The translations under genes and the position numbers were made by a program. From Callorhinus ursinus (Eukaryota; Chordata; Mammalia; Carnivora; Otariidae), in the NCBI RefSeq assembly GCF_003265705.1, contig NW_020312935.1:6046245-6110244 (forward strand): 64,000 nt of DNA. Direction: 5' to 3'. Below the pieces are notes generated by a model. That model worked only from the letters and a program-made list of their open reading frames with translations. It was not told the DNA's origin and searched no databases. Below are positions 36,754 to 49,110 of the stretch, in pieces (position 1 is the first letter of the stretch; every line of letters begins with the position of its first letter).

Positions 36754-37230
36754 TGTTTTGGGAAAATACAGGACAATGGGAAGTGCACTATTTGTCTAAT
36801 CCCAACATCACCATTGCATTTTCTATTTACAATTAATGTGCTCCATGGTTATTGGCATGGGCTTCACAGACCCATAACAGGAAAAAGTCCCATTCCTCCT
36901 GGCCTATGCAGCTGAGATCCACAGCTTGAACCCCTTCAAACTCAGAAATGCAGTCCATGGTGAAAGAAGTGCATATACAATAGTTAAAACATGAATACAC
37001 ACTGTTATATGATTAAATGTTTATAAAATGTGTGCAGTAGGGACAAAATTAAGCAAAAGATCATTGTTATTTGTTATTTTGTATTTTCATTGTCATACTA
37101 TTACTGATAGAGTTCTGTTCCTCCCTGTCTCAAAATCTACCTTACAAAACATATTAATGAGAGATCAAATTTATATAATTTCTTCATGTACAGACAGTGA
37201 AGATTACGCTCAATAAAATTCTACCTTCCA

Positions 37231-37404
37231 GGGTGCCTGGGTGGCTCAGTCGGTCAAGCATCTACCTTTGGCTCAGGTCAGGATCCCAGAGTGCCTGGAT
37301 CGAGTCCCCCATCAGGCTCCCTGCTCAGTGGGGAGTCTGCTTCTTCTGCCCTTCAACCCGCTCATGCTCTCTTTATCTCAAATAAATAAATAAAATCTTT
37401 AAAA
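37231..37404 (+). mobile_element. CAN-SINE with target-site duplication
   Basis: ATTCTACCTTCCA at 37218-37230 and again at 37405-37417. Confidence 0.93.
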
Positions 37405-37634
37405 ATTCTACCTTCCAGTACATAAAATCACATCAAATCTACACTTAATCCTTTACACTTAAAACACATCAAGAATGCGTAGCTTTCTCCCCACCCCCAC
37501 GGCCCTGCCCACCCTCTATCTTGTCACCTCTGGAGAAAGGCTAGAACCTTGACACATGCCTCCCTGCTTCCAATCTTGCCTCCTCTACAAAAATCTGTTG
37601 TTTATATGGCTACCAAAAAATATATATATATATA

Positions 37635-37795
37635 TATTTATGTGATTCCTCTGCTTAAATCCCTCCAATGGCCTATTGCATTTATAATGTCCATACTCCT
37701 TTCCAGAGCCTGTGAGACACCACATGGTCTGGTCCTTGCTAGTCTCTCATTCCGCCCTCCCTCACTTCATGCACCCAGTATTCTTTTTTTTTAAC
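37635..37795 (+). repeat. L2-like LINE fragment
   Basis: Words CTTAAATCCCTCCAATGGCC and CACATGGTCTGGTCCTTGCT are characteristic of L2 3' ends. Confidence 0.6.
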
Positions 37796-37930
37796 AAGTA
37801 GCAAATAGAAAATTTTATCAGTTATGTAAAACACATAGGCATCTGATCTAGGAACAAAAGCATAACTCCACGGGAGACTCAGAACTCAAGTTCTAATTAA
37901 GTTTCCATGAAAATTTAAGAAAGGTGGGGA

Positions 37931-38122
37931 GGGGGTGCCTGGGTGGCTCAGTTGGTTAAGCGACTACCCTCGGCTCAGGTCATGATCCTGGAGTCCCAGG
38001 ATTGAGTCCCGCATGGGGCTCCTTGCTCAGCGAGGAGCCTGCTTCTCCCTCTAACCCTCCCCCCTCTCATGTACTCTCATTCTCGCTCTCTCAAATAAAT
38101 AAATCTTTATTAAAAAAAAAAA
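37931..38122 (+). mobile_element. CAN-SINE with target-site duplication
   Basis: AAAGGTGGGGA flanks both ends (37920 and 38123). Confidence 0.92.
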
Positions 38123-38394
38123 AAAGGTGGGGACGCTATCTTGGTGAAAATATGGTAATAGAGTCTCTAGCATTATCAGAACTTTTGAGGGCCAAAATTC
38201 ATCTCAAAATTGCTTGTTTAGAGATCATTTCTACTGGATCACAAACAGCACACTAGCCTTTGGGTCTTCAAACTGGTCTCTTCTAAGGCAGAGTGGTGTT
38301 CACAAATGCAACTCTGACCAGGTCACATATAGGATAAAATTATTTTTTCCTGGCCCAAACGTCTCTCCTCAACTCCAGAGAGAGATAGGAATAA

Positions 38395-38476
38395 GACATT
38401 CTAATAATAATGACTGTTATTTATTGAGGATGGGCTTACTATATGTCAGATGCTGAGTTAAATATTATCTCATTGA
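38395..38476 (-). repeat. MIR-like fragment split by a SINE
   Basis: ATTTATTGAGGATGGGCTTA and AGATGCTGAGTTAAATATTA words; it seems to resume after the SINE at 38593. Confidence 0.5.
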
Positions 38477-38592
38477 GGGGCGCCCGGCTGGCTCAGTCTG
38501 TAGTGCAGAGGACTCTTGATCTCGGGGTGGTGAGTTCCAGTCCCACCTTGGGTGTAGAGATTACTTAAATAAACTTTAAAAATATATATATT
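38477..38592 (+). mobile_element. Short tRNA-Lys SINE (older CAN-SINE subtype)
   Basis: GGGCGCCCGGCTGGCTCAG head, GGTGTAGAGATTACTTAAA end. It lacks the CT-rich block of the longer subfamily. CATTGA copies on both sides. Confidence 0.85.
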
Positions 38593-38754
38593 TCATTGAA
38601 TCAGTACAAGCCCCTTATTAGGTGGGTATCATCCTCAACTTACAGAAACCAAGGCTTCGACTGGTTGCACACATCTGTCCAGGTGCACTCCCAGGTAAAA
38701 GTGCCTCCAAATCCAGAGCTTACAACGAACCACCACTACACACACCACGCGCCT

Positions 38755-38872
38755 CTGGGCGGTAGGGTTAGAACTGCAACTCCCGTGAGGCTGTGCGGCA
38801 GCCTCGCGAGAGTTGGCTTAAATGCTGCGGCGGGAAGGCGGTGGCTTCAGCTACCTCAGCGGTTAGAAGGGG
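38755..38872 (+). promoter_or_regulatory. CENPT: CENPT proximal promoter with ZNF143/THAP11-like core and TCGCGAGA motif
   Basis: Just upstream of the CENPT start: ACTGCAACTCCC (38773-38784, 10/12 to ACTACAATTCCC) and CTCGCGAGA (part of the TCTCGCGAGA promoter element), in a local CpG-rich patch. Confidence 0.55.
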
Positions 38873-41800
38873 ATGGCTGAGGCGATGGCGGAGAGTTACA
38901 ACCGTGATAGCGAGCCTACGACTCGCACGCTGTTGCGGCGCGTGCTGGATACTGCGGATACGCTCACCCCGCGGCGACGCCGAAGTGCTAGAGTTAGGTA
39001 TGGGAGGGCGCTGCCCGAGCGTGTGAACAACCATCGGAATTAGGGGGGTCAGGCTTCAGCAGGATCCAGCGCTGACCCTGTTTGGAGAGGGAAACTGAGT
39101 CTCGGAGAGCCGCAGGGCCCCGGGTTCTGAGAACTGGGTCCACCCTTTACTGGGTTCGGGTGAGCTGTTTGTGCCCCCACCCCCGGGACTCCAGACTGCC
39201 ACGTCTCAGGACTACAAAGCTCAACTTTGCTCGCGTCTTTGGTTTCTGTCTCTAGGCGCTCAGAATCTGGCCTTCTCTACTGTTCTCTGGGCCACACCTT
39301 CCCCCCACACCAGCCCAAAGAGTGTCCAGGCATCTGCCCTGAACTGCCTCCTCTGTGGTCCGCACTTTTCCCTGCACATTCAGTCCCCTTTCCCTGTAAC
39401 GCCCAGCTGGAAGATGGGAAAGGAGTTAGCACAGTCTGGGCAGAATTCGGGAGGCAGGACGGGCAGAACTAGAAAGATGCTTTGCTAGGGAGCAGGGAAT
39501 TTGGCCTGACCTGGGGGCAGTGTCAGTGGATGAGGGCTATGGTGAGCTCCTCCTGGTGCAGAGGGTGTGGGAGTTGGCATCTGCCAGACTGGTGCAGTGC
39601 CGTTCTCTTATAGGCCCTGGGAAGCTATTCATTGTAGGTTTTAGACCTATAAGTGATGAGGTGGGAGCTGTGCTTTGGGAATCTTAGAGGGACTGGAACG
39701 GAGACCAGGGCTGGAGTGACCAATGTAGAAGTTGCTGTGAAACCCTGACAAGTACTAAAAAGGTTTCAAAATATTTAAATATCCTTTTTTGTTATGTTAA
39801 TGTCAGGAGTGAATATTCTTCTAATTGCTCCTCTTGTCTGTGTGGCCTCTACTTCTAACAGAGTCAGTTCTGTAAAGCCTTCCTCAGCCCCTCCCTCTGG
39901 CTGGATCATTATGGTCTCCCTTTCTTCCCATATCCCTTAGGTTCCCCTTCATCCACAGAGCTGTTGATATAGAGCTAGAAACAGGCTGTGGGAGGGGCTG
40001 GATCCCTGGCCTTGAGGGAAAAGGTCTTCAAGCCAAGATCCCTGATGAAAGCACATCTCTGCATTCTCTAGTTCCCTCTCCCTACTTAATTCTTAGAGCT
40101 GTTGGTCTTTACGCAGTGCCCAGAAAGCCTTACTTGAAACACCTTCCTCCAGGAGGCTGAGCAGCCCAACAAAGATGAATGTGAGGCGGCGTTCCCATAG
40201 AGCCAGGGTAAGTGCCCAGCCCACTGACCACTACAGGGCTCTTGCTGCCTTCAGGGGGCTCTGAGGTCTAGCTCTGCTCTGGAGCCCACCTTGAGGGAAT
40301 CTCAAGGCAAAGGAACAGAAGGATTGCTTGGTGCTTTTACCCAGTCTATTGGCAGATTGGCCCATGTTCATACCAGTGGGAACCTGGAGGAACAGACACC
40401 CCGGACTCTGCTGAAGAACATCCTTCTAACTGGTGAGTGAACCTAACTTGCTAATCAGGGTTAGACACCAGTTCCTTGGTATCCCTCATTCAGGGCAGAC
40501 TGCCCTGCCATCCCTACCCTCTCCTTGCTGTCTCTGCAGCCCCAGAATCTTCCGTCATGATGCCAGAGTCTGTGGTGAAGCCAGTGCCGACACCGCAAGT
40601 GGTCCAGTCCTCTAGACGGGAAAGCAGTCGGGGCAGGTGCACAGTGAATTCTTCCCTTCACTGGGATATTGGGCAGCTCTGATCAGGGAGTCTCTTGAGG
40701 GCCCCAGAAGCCAGTATTGGGCTTCCTGGCCTGTCTGAGATAAGTTCCATCCTTGTAGCCTGGAGCTGCAACTTCCTGAGCTTGAGCCCCCCACAACCCT
40801 GGCTCTAGGTCTTCTGGCTCCTGGCAGGAGGAAGCAGAGGCAAAGACTGTCAGTGTTTCAGCAAGGAATGGACCAGGGACTGCCTCTCTCCCAAGGTAAG
40901 ACCCTGGACGACACCTTTGGCCACACTCTCTTGCCCTCTAGAGAGGCTGAGGAGGCCTGAGAGTGGGCTCTCATGAGCCTGGTAACTTACCATAGTTTAT
41001 TTTTGAATTCTCTTGCAGAGCCTCGTGGGAATGGCAGTGCCTCCTCCCTCACCAGGTGCTGTTGCCTATCCTGGGGTTGGTGGAAAGGCTTGGAGAGGGA
41101 GGTATTGATTGTGATGGAATCTGGCCTACTGGTCCCTGCCAGTTTTAGCTTCATAGCATCATGGCTGTGTACTAAGAGATGAGAGCCCCAGGGCGGATGG
41201 GGGAATTCTCCTGAAAATTGGGCCTCAGATACCTGACTTTCCTTTGTGCCTCCTCCCTCCCACCAGCTCCCTCAATTTGACCTTTGCCACACCTCTCCAG
41301 CCCCAATCAGCGCAGAGGCCTGGTTTGGCTCGCAGACCTCCTACCCGCCGAGCTGTAGATGTGGGTGCATTTTTGCAGGATCTGCGAGATACTTCTTTGG
41401 CCTTGGCTTCTCCAGGTAAGGTTGAGATTTCCCTCTCCCTCCCCTGTAGGAGGTGCTGCTGAGTCCAGGATTACTCCTCTCTCTGTCAAGTCAAGGACAG
41501 TGAGCAAGCTTGCTAGTAGGTCTATGAGGAGTTTCTGCTTTCTTTCTCCAAAGTGCTGGTGCCAGTCTCGGTCCCAGTATCTTCTAGGATCCCATATTCT
41601 TGAGAAGCTACAGGGCTGAGGGTAGGAAAGGTATGGTGTGGTGGCTGGATCTTCTTGGGAGATAGATAAGGGTCAGGTTTCAGGATCAGCTGGCCAGTCA
41701 GAACTGACCAGACAGCCTGATTTCAGAAAACAAGTCAAGTTCACTAGAGTAAGAGGAGGGTTCTTAGCAGAGTGAGAAGTGTGGAGGCATAGGTGAGCAG

Positions 41801-44285
41801 TTTTGGTGGGACAAGCTGTGGAGAGTGTGAATGCCAGGCTAAGAAGTGGGAAGGTAAGCAAAGAGACCTGTGGAAGGAGGATAAGGCTTAGAGTACTAGG
41901 TAGTTTTTTCTGAAGGCCACTTGGGGCAGACCCATGGGGTCTGGTGAGTGGGTAGCAGCAGGTAAGTCTGGAAAACAGAGTGTCAACTGGCCTTTCATTT
42001 CCAGGCGACAGCCTCAGAACCCCCGTTGCCACCCTGCCAACGGATACCGTGTTGGAGGACACTCAGCCCTTCTCCCAGCCCTTGATTGGTCGTTCCCCCA
42101 GTGTGTACCACTCCCTACCCTGTCTCTCTCACACTGAGGCTGAAGATGCTAAGAGGGCTGTCAGTCACAGGACACAGAGCAGTGGGCCTAGGCTGCAGAA
42201 CCACAGTGAGTATGTGGGGCCTATGGCCCAGAGCTAAGCCTTGGATGAAAATTGGCATTTGTGCTTTTCCCTCCTCAGGCCTATGTGTGTGCCCTGCAGA
42301 GTCCCTTGGTTGTTGATTCCTCTTGCATGTCAGAGCAGAGTCGGTTTTGGACCAGAATACTCCAAACAAGTACCCTGGGTCTGCCTCTGGACATTTCTCC
42401 TCAGTGACCTAGACTGGGTTTACTACTCTACCTTTATCCTTCTCAGAGCTGCAGCCTTGGCCTACTGCTTCTCTAAACTGTATTCTCTCCCTTGATTCAG
42501 ATCCTGGAAAACCAACCCAACTTCTGGCAGGAAAGGCAAAGAAGGTTGATGCCCTTGCTGTGAGCTTCCCAAACAACAGCAGTGCTGTTTCTGGAGAAGA
42601 TGGAGTAGAGCCCTTACAGGATGGAGTTGGTGAGGAGGCAGAGGAAAGGATGGAGGAAAGTTTGAGTGTGAGCAAAGTGGTGGCCACAACAGGAACACAA
42701 GGATCTGTCAGGATGGAAAAGTCTAAGGGACATAGAGAAATGACAGAAGCTGCTGAGGCCAAGGAGCCGGAAGGATCTTCAGGAGGTGAGGACATCTCTG
42801 GTAGGACAGGTAAGGGGCCCAATGCAGGGATGAGGGAGTGAGTGGGTGACAGCTGTGTTCAGTCTCTAATCTGAGGAGTTGTACCCCTAGGTTGTGTTTC
42901 TGGGCACAAGTGGTGGGTCAGGGAGACTCTGAGGGGCCCATTGCTTGACTGGCCAGAGCTAAATGGGGCCCTTGAGGAACAGGAAAAGGAAGCTGTGGGC
43001 CTTGACAGTTGGGTGAGATAATCAAGCCTGAGCCCCCTCTAATCCTGCCCTTTCTCTACAGCAAGTCTAGAGTTGGCCTCCAGCACCACTGAGTTTCTTC
43101 AGGCAAGGCGACCTCAGTTTCTTGAGCCAGCCCCACCACCTAGCGCTGCAGTGTAAGATCCCATGACCTTGTTCTGCATGGGCCTCTTGGGAAGGGGGCA
43201 GGCTTCTGAGCTTGGCATTGAGCACCAAAGGGTTATCCCCCTTCCCGTTGGTATGCAGATGATCACTCAAGAGAGCACCCTGAGGTGGGCTGGGTGGGGC
43301 TCACTGAGCACATGTGTCATCTTGGTGCATATATCCAGGTTCTTAGAGGAACCTGGGTAGGGGGAAGTGCCTAAGTCAGTATGTAGTCAGAGAAGGCTTC
43401 CTGGAAGACGATTAGCAGAATCAGATAGGCAGCAACAGACTGAGGGTCTAGGACCTGAGGGTCTAGGGCCTGAGCAAGTACTAGCTTGTGTAATGAGTCT
43501 AGACTGGGACTTTGGGTCAGGGCCTCAGGAAAATACCAGGCCTCTGTGTGGCCCCTGTCCGCACTGCCTCCCAGCAGACAGTTAGAGCTATTGGTCCACA
43601 TTAGCCAAGGAGCACATGGGCCCTAGTCTTCGCAGGAGCCAATAAGACTTGTTTTTGATTAGGAGCCTCTTTGGGCAGCATTTTAGCTAACTATCCACTC
43701 CTGCTCCTAGCTTATCTTCAGAGCCTCTGGAGCCTCTATCGACCAGGCTTCCTCCCAGGGCCCGAACCCCTGGCCCCAGGCCCCGTCAAGATCCCCACAA
43801 GACTGGATTGAGCCACTATGTGAAACTCTTTAGCTTCTATGCCAAGATGCCCATGGAGAAGGCAGCTCTTGAGATGGTGGAGAAGTGGTGAGTCCTGGAC
43901 ACTCTGGGTGGGGAGAGGAGCCCTCAGATCATCAATAGACTGTTCTGTTCAGTCTGTTCTACCCCAACCCTTTTGGCAGCCTGGACAAGTATTTCCAGCA
44001 TCTTTGTGACGACCTGGAGGTATTTGCTGCTCATGCCGGCCGCAAGACTGTGAGGCCAGAGGACCTGGAACTGCTGATGCGAAGGTAAGTGGGCAGAAGC
44101 AGGGAGGTGCTGGGTGTGGGAGTGTTGGCCCTGATTCTATCTCTATCCTCCTCTGCTACAGGCAGGGCCTGGTCAACGACCAAGTCTCACTGCATGTGCT
44201 TGTGGAGCGGCACCTGCCCCTGGAGTACCGGCAGCTGCTCATCCCTTGTGCATTCAGTGGCAACTCTGTCTTCCCTGCCCAGTAG
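38873..44285 (+). CDS. CENPT: Centromere protein T
   Basis: Inner-kinetochore CCAN subunit: its C-terminal histone fold pairs with CENP-W and binds DNA, and its N-terminal tail recruits the Ndc80 and Mis12 complexes. Thirteen coding exons: 38873-38997, 40117-40207, 40345-40432, 40540-40636, 40759-40895, 41019-41055, 41267-41415, 42005-42205, 42501-42809, 43062-43152, 43711-43887, 43980-44084, 44162-44285. They sum to 1731 bases, 576 aa (human 561). Two ATGs (38873 and 38885) are in frame; either could start. Repeated N-terminal motif: RTLLRRVLDTAD and RTLLKNILLT. An acidic middle follows (exon 42501-42809). The histone fold covers roughly the last 110 residues (GLSHYVKLFSFYAKMPMEKA ... SVFPAQ). 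The first conserved CDK Thr-Pro near residue 16 reads Thr-Thr here, while Thr90-Pro is kept. Confidence 0.96.
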
Positions 44286-44371
44286 TGGCCAGGCCTCAAC
44301 ACCTGCCCAGTCCCCACCTTGGGGACTGCCACACATATTCTTCCAGGTCTCTTCCCCACCTCCCCAGCATC

Positions 44372-44377
44372 AATAAA
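44372..44377 (+). terminator. CENPT: Poly(A) signal (AATAAA) of CENPT
   Basis: Canonical AATAAA 87 bases past the CENPT stop, with a GT-rich stretch (TGTGCTGTGTTTTGGTGT) directly after. Confidence 0.85.
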
Positions 44378-44503
44378 GTGTCACAAATAGAATGTGCTGT
44401 GTTTTGGTGTATATCCTGTGGCCAGGCAGGCCACGACCAATTCCCCTCCCTCCCTCCCCTCAACTCCCCAGCATAACCTGGAGAATAGGTTCAGACAAAT
44501 AAT

Positions 44504-44511
44504 TTTATATT
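44504..44511 (-). terminator. TSNAXIP1: Possible noncanonical poly(A) signal of TSNAXIP1
   Basis: Minus strand AATATAAA, about 50 bases past the TSNAXIP1 stop; no AATAAA is nearby. CENPT's 3' end is about 100 bases away, converging. Confidence 0.45.
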
Positions 44512-47500
44512 AAAAGTCAGAGGTTAGCAGCACTGGAGCACTAAGTCTGCCCACAGTGGCCCTAGCTTGCAGGCTCCTGCTCTCGAGACCCCATGCGCCT
44601 GATGTCAGTCATCTGAAGCCGTTCCAGGGCAATCTTGAGCTGTACCACAATGCCATCTTCCTTCTCTTCACCCTCCTCAGGCAATTCTGTCCTGGGGACC
44701 TGGAAGGCCCCACTCAAGTAGCCATTTAGGGTCTGCTTGTCCAGGCCGGGATCGATGTTCATCAGGGCTTCACGTACCTTGGGTAGGGTTACCTCATCAC
44801 GGCTACCGCACAAAGAAAGAGAGATAGGCCTTGACTCCTTTCTGCACCCCAGATGCCAAGGTGCCCTCTGCTGAGCTTGAGCAGTATATAGTGCCCAGTG
44901 GCAAGCTCAGTACACAGGGAGATCCAAGGCCTTGAGATGCCACCCTGTGGCATAGGGACTTGCCTATGGCTAAGTGGGCCTAAGGGCCTCAGGAGGTACT
45001 CACAGTTCCAGGCCCAGCTCCTGTTTTAGTTCCTGTAAATACTCATCCTTTTCATCCACGTACTGTTCCCACAGCTTTTGTACAAAGGGCATACTCTGGC
45101 CCTCTTCATCCTGGGAGGGGCCACAAGGCAGGGTGAGAACATGTTGGTTGGGGTCCAGCAGAGGCTAGGGCAAAGCTGGGCAAGTTCCTGGACAACCCCC
45201 GCCCACCACATACACATATAGAGGTGGGTACCTCTATAAATAACGAGGGATAGTTGATCAAGTCTGCATTGCTGCTGTTGGGATGCCAGCCTCCTGCCTC
45301 CATCAACTCCTGAATTTTCTCTTCCTTCTTGAAGGGGAAGGTGCTCTTGAGGACAGTGCTGTGGGAGACACAAGGGCCAACAGGCCTGGCTGAGGCCTGC
45401 TCACCCATCTTCCTGTACCCCTTTGCCAGCCCCACTAGTGCTCAAAAAGGACAAGTGCTGAGGCTGTGAGGCCTTCCTGCCAGGCTCCACTTTCCCCTGC
45501 ACATCTGGGAGCCTGGCCAGATGAAATGTTGGACAGGAGTTTGGGGTGGCTAGACCAGCCTCTCACCTTAAGTTCTCCATGGTTATCAGCCCCTCATTCT
45601 GACTGTCGGCATTTGTCATCTCCTTCAGCAGCTGTGCCACTGTCTCCTTCTGCTTGATGTATACACTCTCACTCCTCTACAGGGAAGGAAGCATTGACTA
45701 ACTTGCTGCTTCCTGGAGTGGTAGGGATAGAGCTGGCCTATGCCAGGGACAAAGGGAGGGCCAGGCCCAACCTCACCTTTCCCATCAAGACTGCATAGAA
45801 CTGACTCATGACCTCATTAGACCGGAAGAGCTTAATATTTTCAAAAATGGTGTAAGCCCAGGCCATGGCTTCACCAGGTCCAAAGCGATGCTCCAGGAAA
45901 CTGAAGAAGAAATCTGGGAATTTCTCTTTCTGCAGGGTGGGAAATGAATGTTTGGTAAGCCTACCCCATGGTGGGTTGGCCCTTCTCCCTAACACCCCAA
46001 TGGAACCTCCTGGAAGACTCTGGAGGCCACACCAAGCCAAAATGGCCCATGAGATCTGACCTGCTCCTCAACAAGACGTAGCTTCCAGGCATCCTTGAGG
46101 AGGTTTACCACATCCTTCTTGGTTGGTTTCTTGTTCTCCACAAGGCCATCAAATCGAAGCAAGGGAGGGATGTCTTCCCCATAGCCCTGGAAGGGAGAGT
46201 GTCAGTTCATCTCGGGGCCCAGGCAGAGCCCCAGATGGTTTCCCCAGAACCTCAAGTCTTAGCAAGGTCTGGCTGTTCTGACTCTGGCCCCAAGCCTTCC
46301 GAGCCCAGGGACCCCTACCAGAGCAGGAAAGAAGTCTTTCTCCCGGAGCAGCCCCTCGCCAATCTCCTCCAGGAGCACATCCACCAGCTGGTCACTGTTC
46401 TTGCCCTCAGCCAGCATTTGCCAGCGATCTGGGCCCCCAGCCACCACATCTGCAGGTGCAGAGAGGGAGCTGGAGTCCAAACCACATCCTTGAGCAGTCC
46501 CTGGGAGCACAGTGGCCATCATTACCTTCGCACTTGCTCCAGTCAGGCCGTGGTGTAGAGGTGCGCTGGATCTCCTGGAGCTCAGAATGAAACTGGTCCC
46601 GCTCCTTCAGTGTGGTCATATGCAACTGCAGCAGTATCTCGTGCTCCTTGCAGACCTCTTCATAGTCACCTCTCAGGCTGTCCAGCTGTGGACAAGATGA
46701 TTGATCCTTGCTACCTACCTGCATGGCCCTGCCCTGCCCTGCCCACCCATCAGTACCTGTACCTGCTCCTGCAGTTCTTTGTTGGTTTTCTCTTGCATTT
46801 CAAAGTCCCTCCTGGGCACCACATCTCCAAAGTTGGCCTTCATGGTGTTGAGTTCCATCTGCGTGCGGGTCAGGTCTTGCCGGGCCATCTTCAGAGCCAG
46901 TGTTAACTTCACAGGGTCCTCCCCCCAGATGCCTGCCAGAGTACCCGCCAGTTTGCATCACCCTGGCTCTAGGGCCTATAGCCCAGGGCAGGTTTAGAGT
47001 GTTCCTCAGGGCCTGGTCCTAGGTCCTTCTCTCCTTGATTGGGAACCCCTGGGTCTTTCCCACAGCACTAACAGCTTAGAACTTCAGGCTTAAATAGAGA
47101 AGCCGAGGACATGGGGTACCAGGCCTGTCCTGCTCTGAGGGAGTCTAGGCTGCCTCAGCAGACAATAATTGTTTCCTACTTAAACAATGAGTCTATGACT
47201 CTCAGTCCAACTCAAAAGATAAATAGACCCAGGCAGCAGCAGGAACATCCCCACTTTGTGAATGGGGATGGAACAAACAGATATTAAGAGAGTTGAACAA
47301 ATGGGAATGAGTGGCAAGACTCCTCTCTAGCACCTCCTCAGGGGAAAGAAACCCACCTCAGGCTTACCTGGGGACTGGGCTAGTGACATGTCCTCCCTCT
47401 GGTACCGCAGCTCATTCAGGTCTGCAATGAGGATCTTGCGGGCATCTCGCTCACTGAGGTAGCGCAGGTACTCTTCTGCCAAATTCTTTCTCAGTTTGGA

Positions 47501-49024
47501 TACCTGTTGGGAAGGTTGCTGTGTGGTCGGGGCCTGTACATAGCTAGCCATCAAAGGGGATGGGATGGGTGCTGAGTGGCCCATCAGGGCCTGGAAACAG
47601 AAAAGGTGGAAGGAGGAGACAAGGTGGTGGCTCAATATATCAATCCAGGCAGAAGGGTGGAGAGTTAAGGAGACACCTTAGTGACCAAGACCTCAGATCA
47701 TCCCTAGGGTGGGGGAGCAGGAATTCAGAGAGTTGGTCACCACACTACTCCCATTCACCTCACTCTGCAATGAGATTTTCTCCTCATTCTTTTTGTCAAT
47801 GAGTTTTAGCAAATTCATCTTCTCTCTCTTCAGCATGGAGATTTCATATCTCTCCTCAGCCCGCATGGCCAGGATCCTCTCATTGCAGTCCTCATTCACA
47901 GTGACAAGCTTGGCCTTCAGGGGCTCCAGAGCCCGAATCTTCTCCCTCTGGTGGGCTAAGCAGGGACAGGTGGGAGAGTCCCTTTGGGACCATAGAGAAC
48001 AAAGAGTCAGGAGACACTGATCCTAAGGTCACAGTGAGGGGCTATGTCTTTTGCAAACTCCAGGTGTCTATGCTTGCCTTGTTCAAAGCATCACCCCTGT
48101 TTAAGGCCTTCCTACATTTGCTTTTAAACCAGAGACAGAGTCTGGCTGGGGTTTCATCAATGCCCTTTCTCCCTATAGCCTTTAGTCCTGCAGCTGTACC
48201 ATGCCCAGCACCTCCCGTACCTGGTTGGGGAGGCTCATCATTTCCCGGAGGTACTCACTCCCTCCTGGGCTTCACTCTCAATAGTAAAGTTGCTTCCTTT
48301 CCTACAGATACTACTTTACCATGTTTCCCAAGGACAGGAGGTAGTCAGGTGCTCTATCACACAGGACAGTGTAAGCAAAAAAGCTGAGCAAGGCCTGGTG
48401 ACCTCAAGGCCCAGTTAGTAGTTGCCCCAATACTTCTGCGCAGCCCCAGAAGGTCAGAGTAGGATCCTCTCCATGCCTTCCAGACTGGATCCAGGCACAG
48501 AAGCTGCAGTCTTACCCAGCATCACCTCATACGCATTCTTGATGGAGGATAGCAATGGCTTGTACGTTTTAAAGTCCTCTATGAAGAACTCAAAGATTTC
48601 TCTGTAAGGCTGGCAAGAAAAGGGGACCTGTCACCTCCTGGCCTATGGCTGCCACTCTCTTAAGCTTAGAAGTATTGTGGCAAGAAGCTGCCAGGTGACC
48701 CATATTCAAATAAATGTCCCAGGGCACCACCTGGGTCTCTCAGTGCCAGGAAGCTGAGGGGCAGCTCTGTCCCTCTCAACAATTTTCTGGAGGTCTCTCC
48801 TGATACTATCTCTGAAGCCTGGCAGATGACCTGGGTCAGGGCCACCCCACTCTGGCTCTCCAGGCAGCCAACCTTCTCCAGGCACTGTGCCTCAGTTGGC
48901 CTCTCACCTCTTGCTATCTTATAGACCTGTGGAGGCAGGAGGAGATCAAATGTTCTAGCCTTGTATTCTGACCAAATAGAAGTGTCATTTCCTGTTCCAT
49001 TTGGACACAGAAGTTTTTGGAGGC

Positions 49025-49110
49025 AGCATTATGTACTGGAATTAGCATAGGCTCTGGAATCAGCCCTGAGTTCGTATCCCAGCCCCACCACTTCATAGCT
49101 ATATGCCTTC
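49025..49110 (+). repeat. MIR-like fragment in TSNAXIP1 intron
   Basis: Core words GGCTCTGGAATCAGCCCTGA and CCCAGCCCCACCACTTCATA match a MIR sense copy. Confidence 0.55.

Noticed and set aside
38477..38592. tRNA-Lys gene
   Set aside because: The sequence has tRNA-like A and B boxes but is a SINE with an A-rich tail and target-site copies; no intact cloverleaf.
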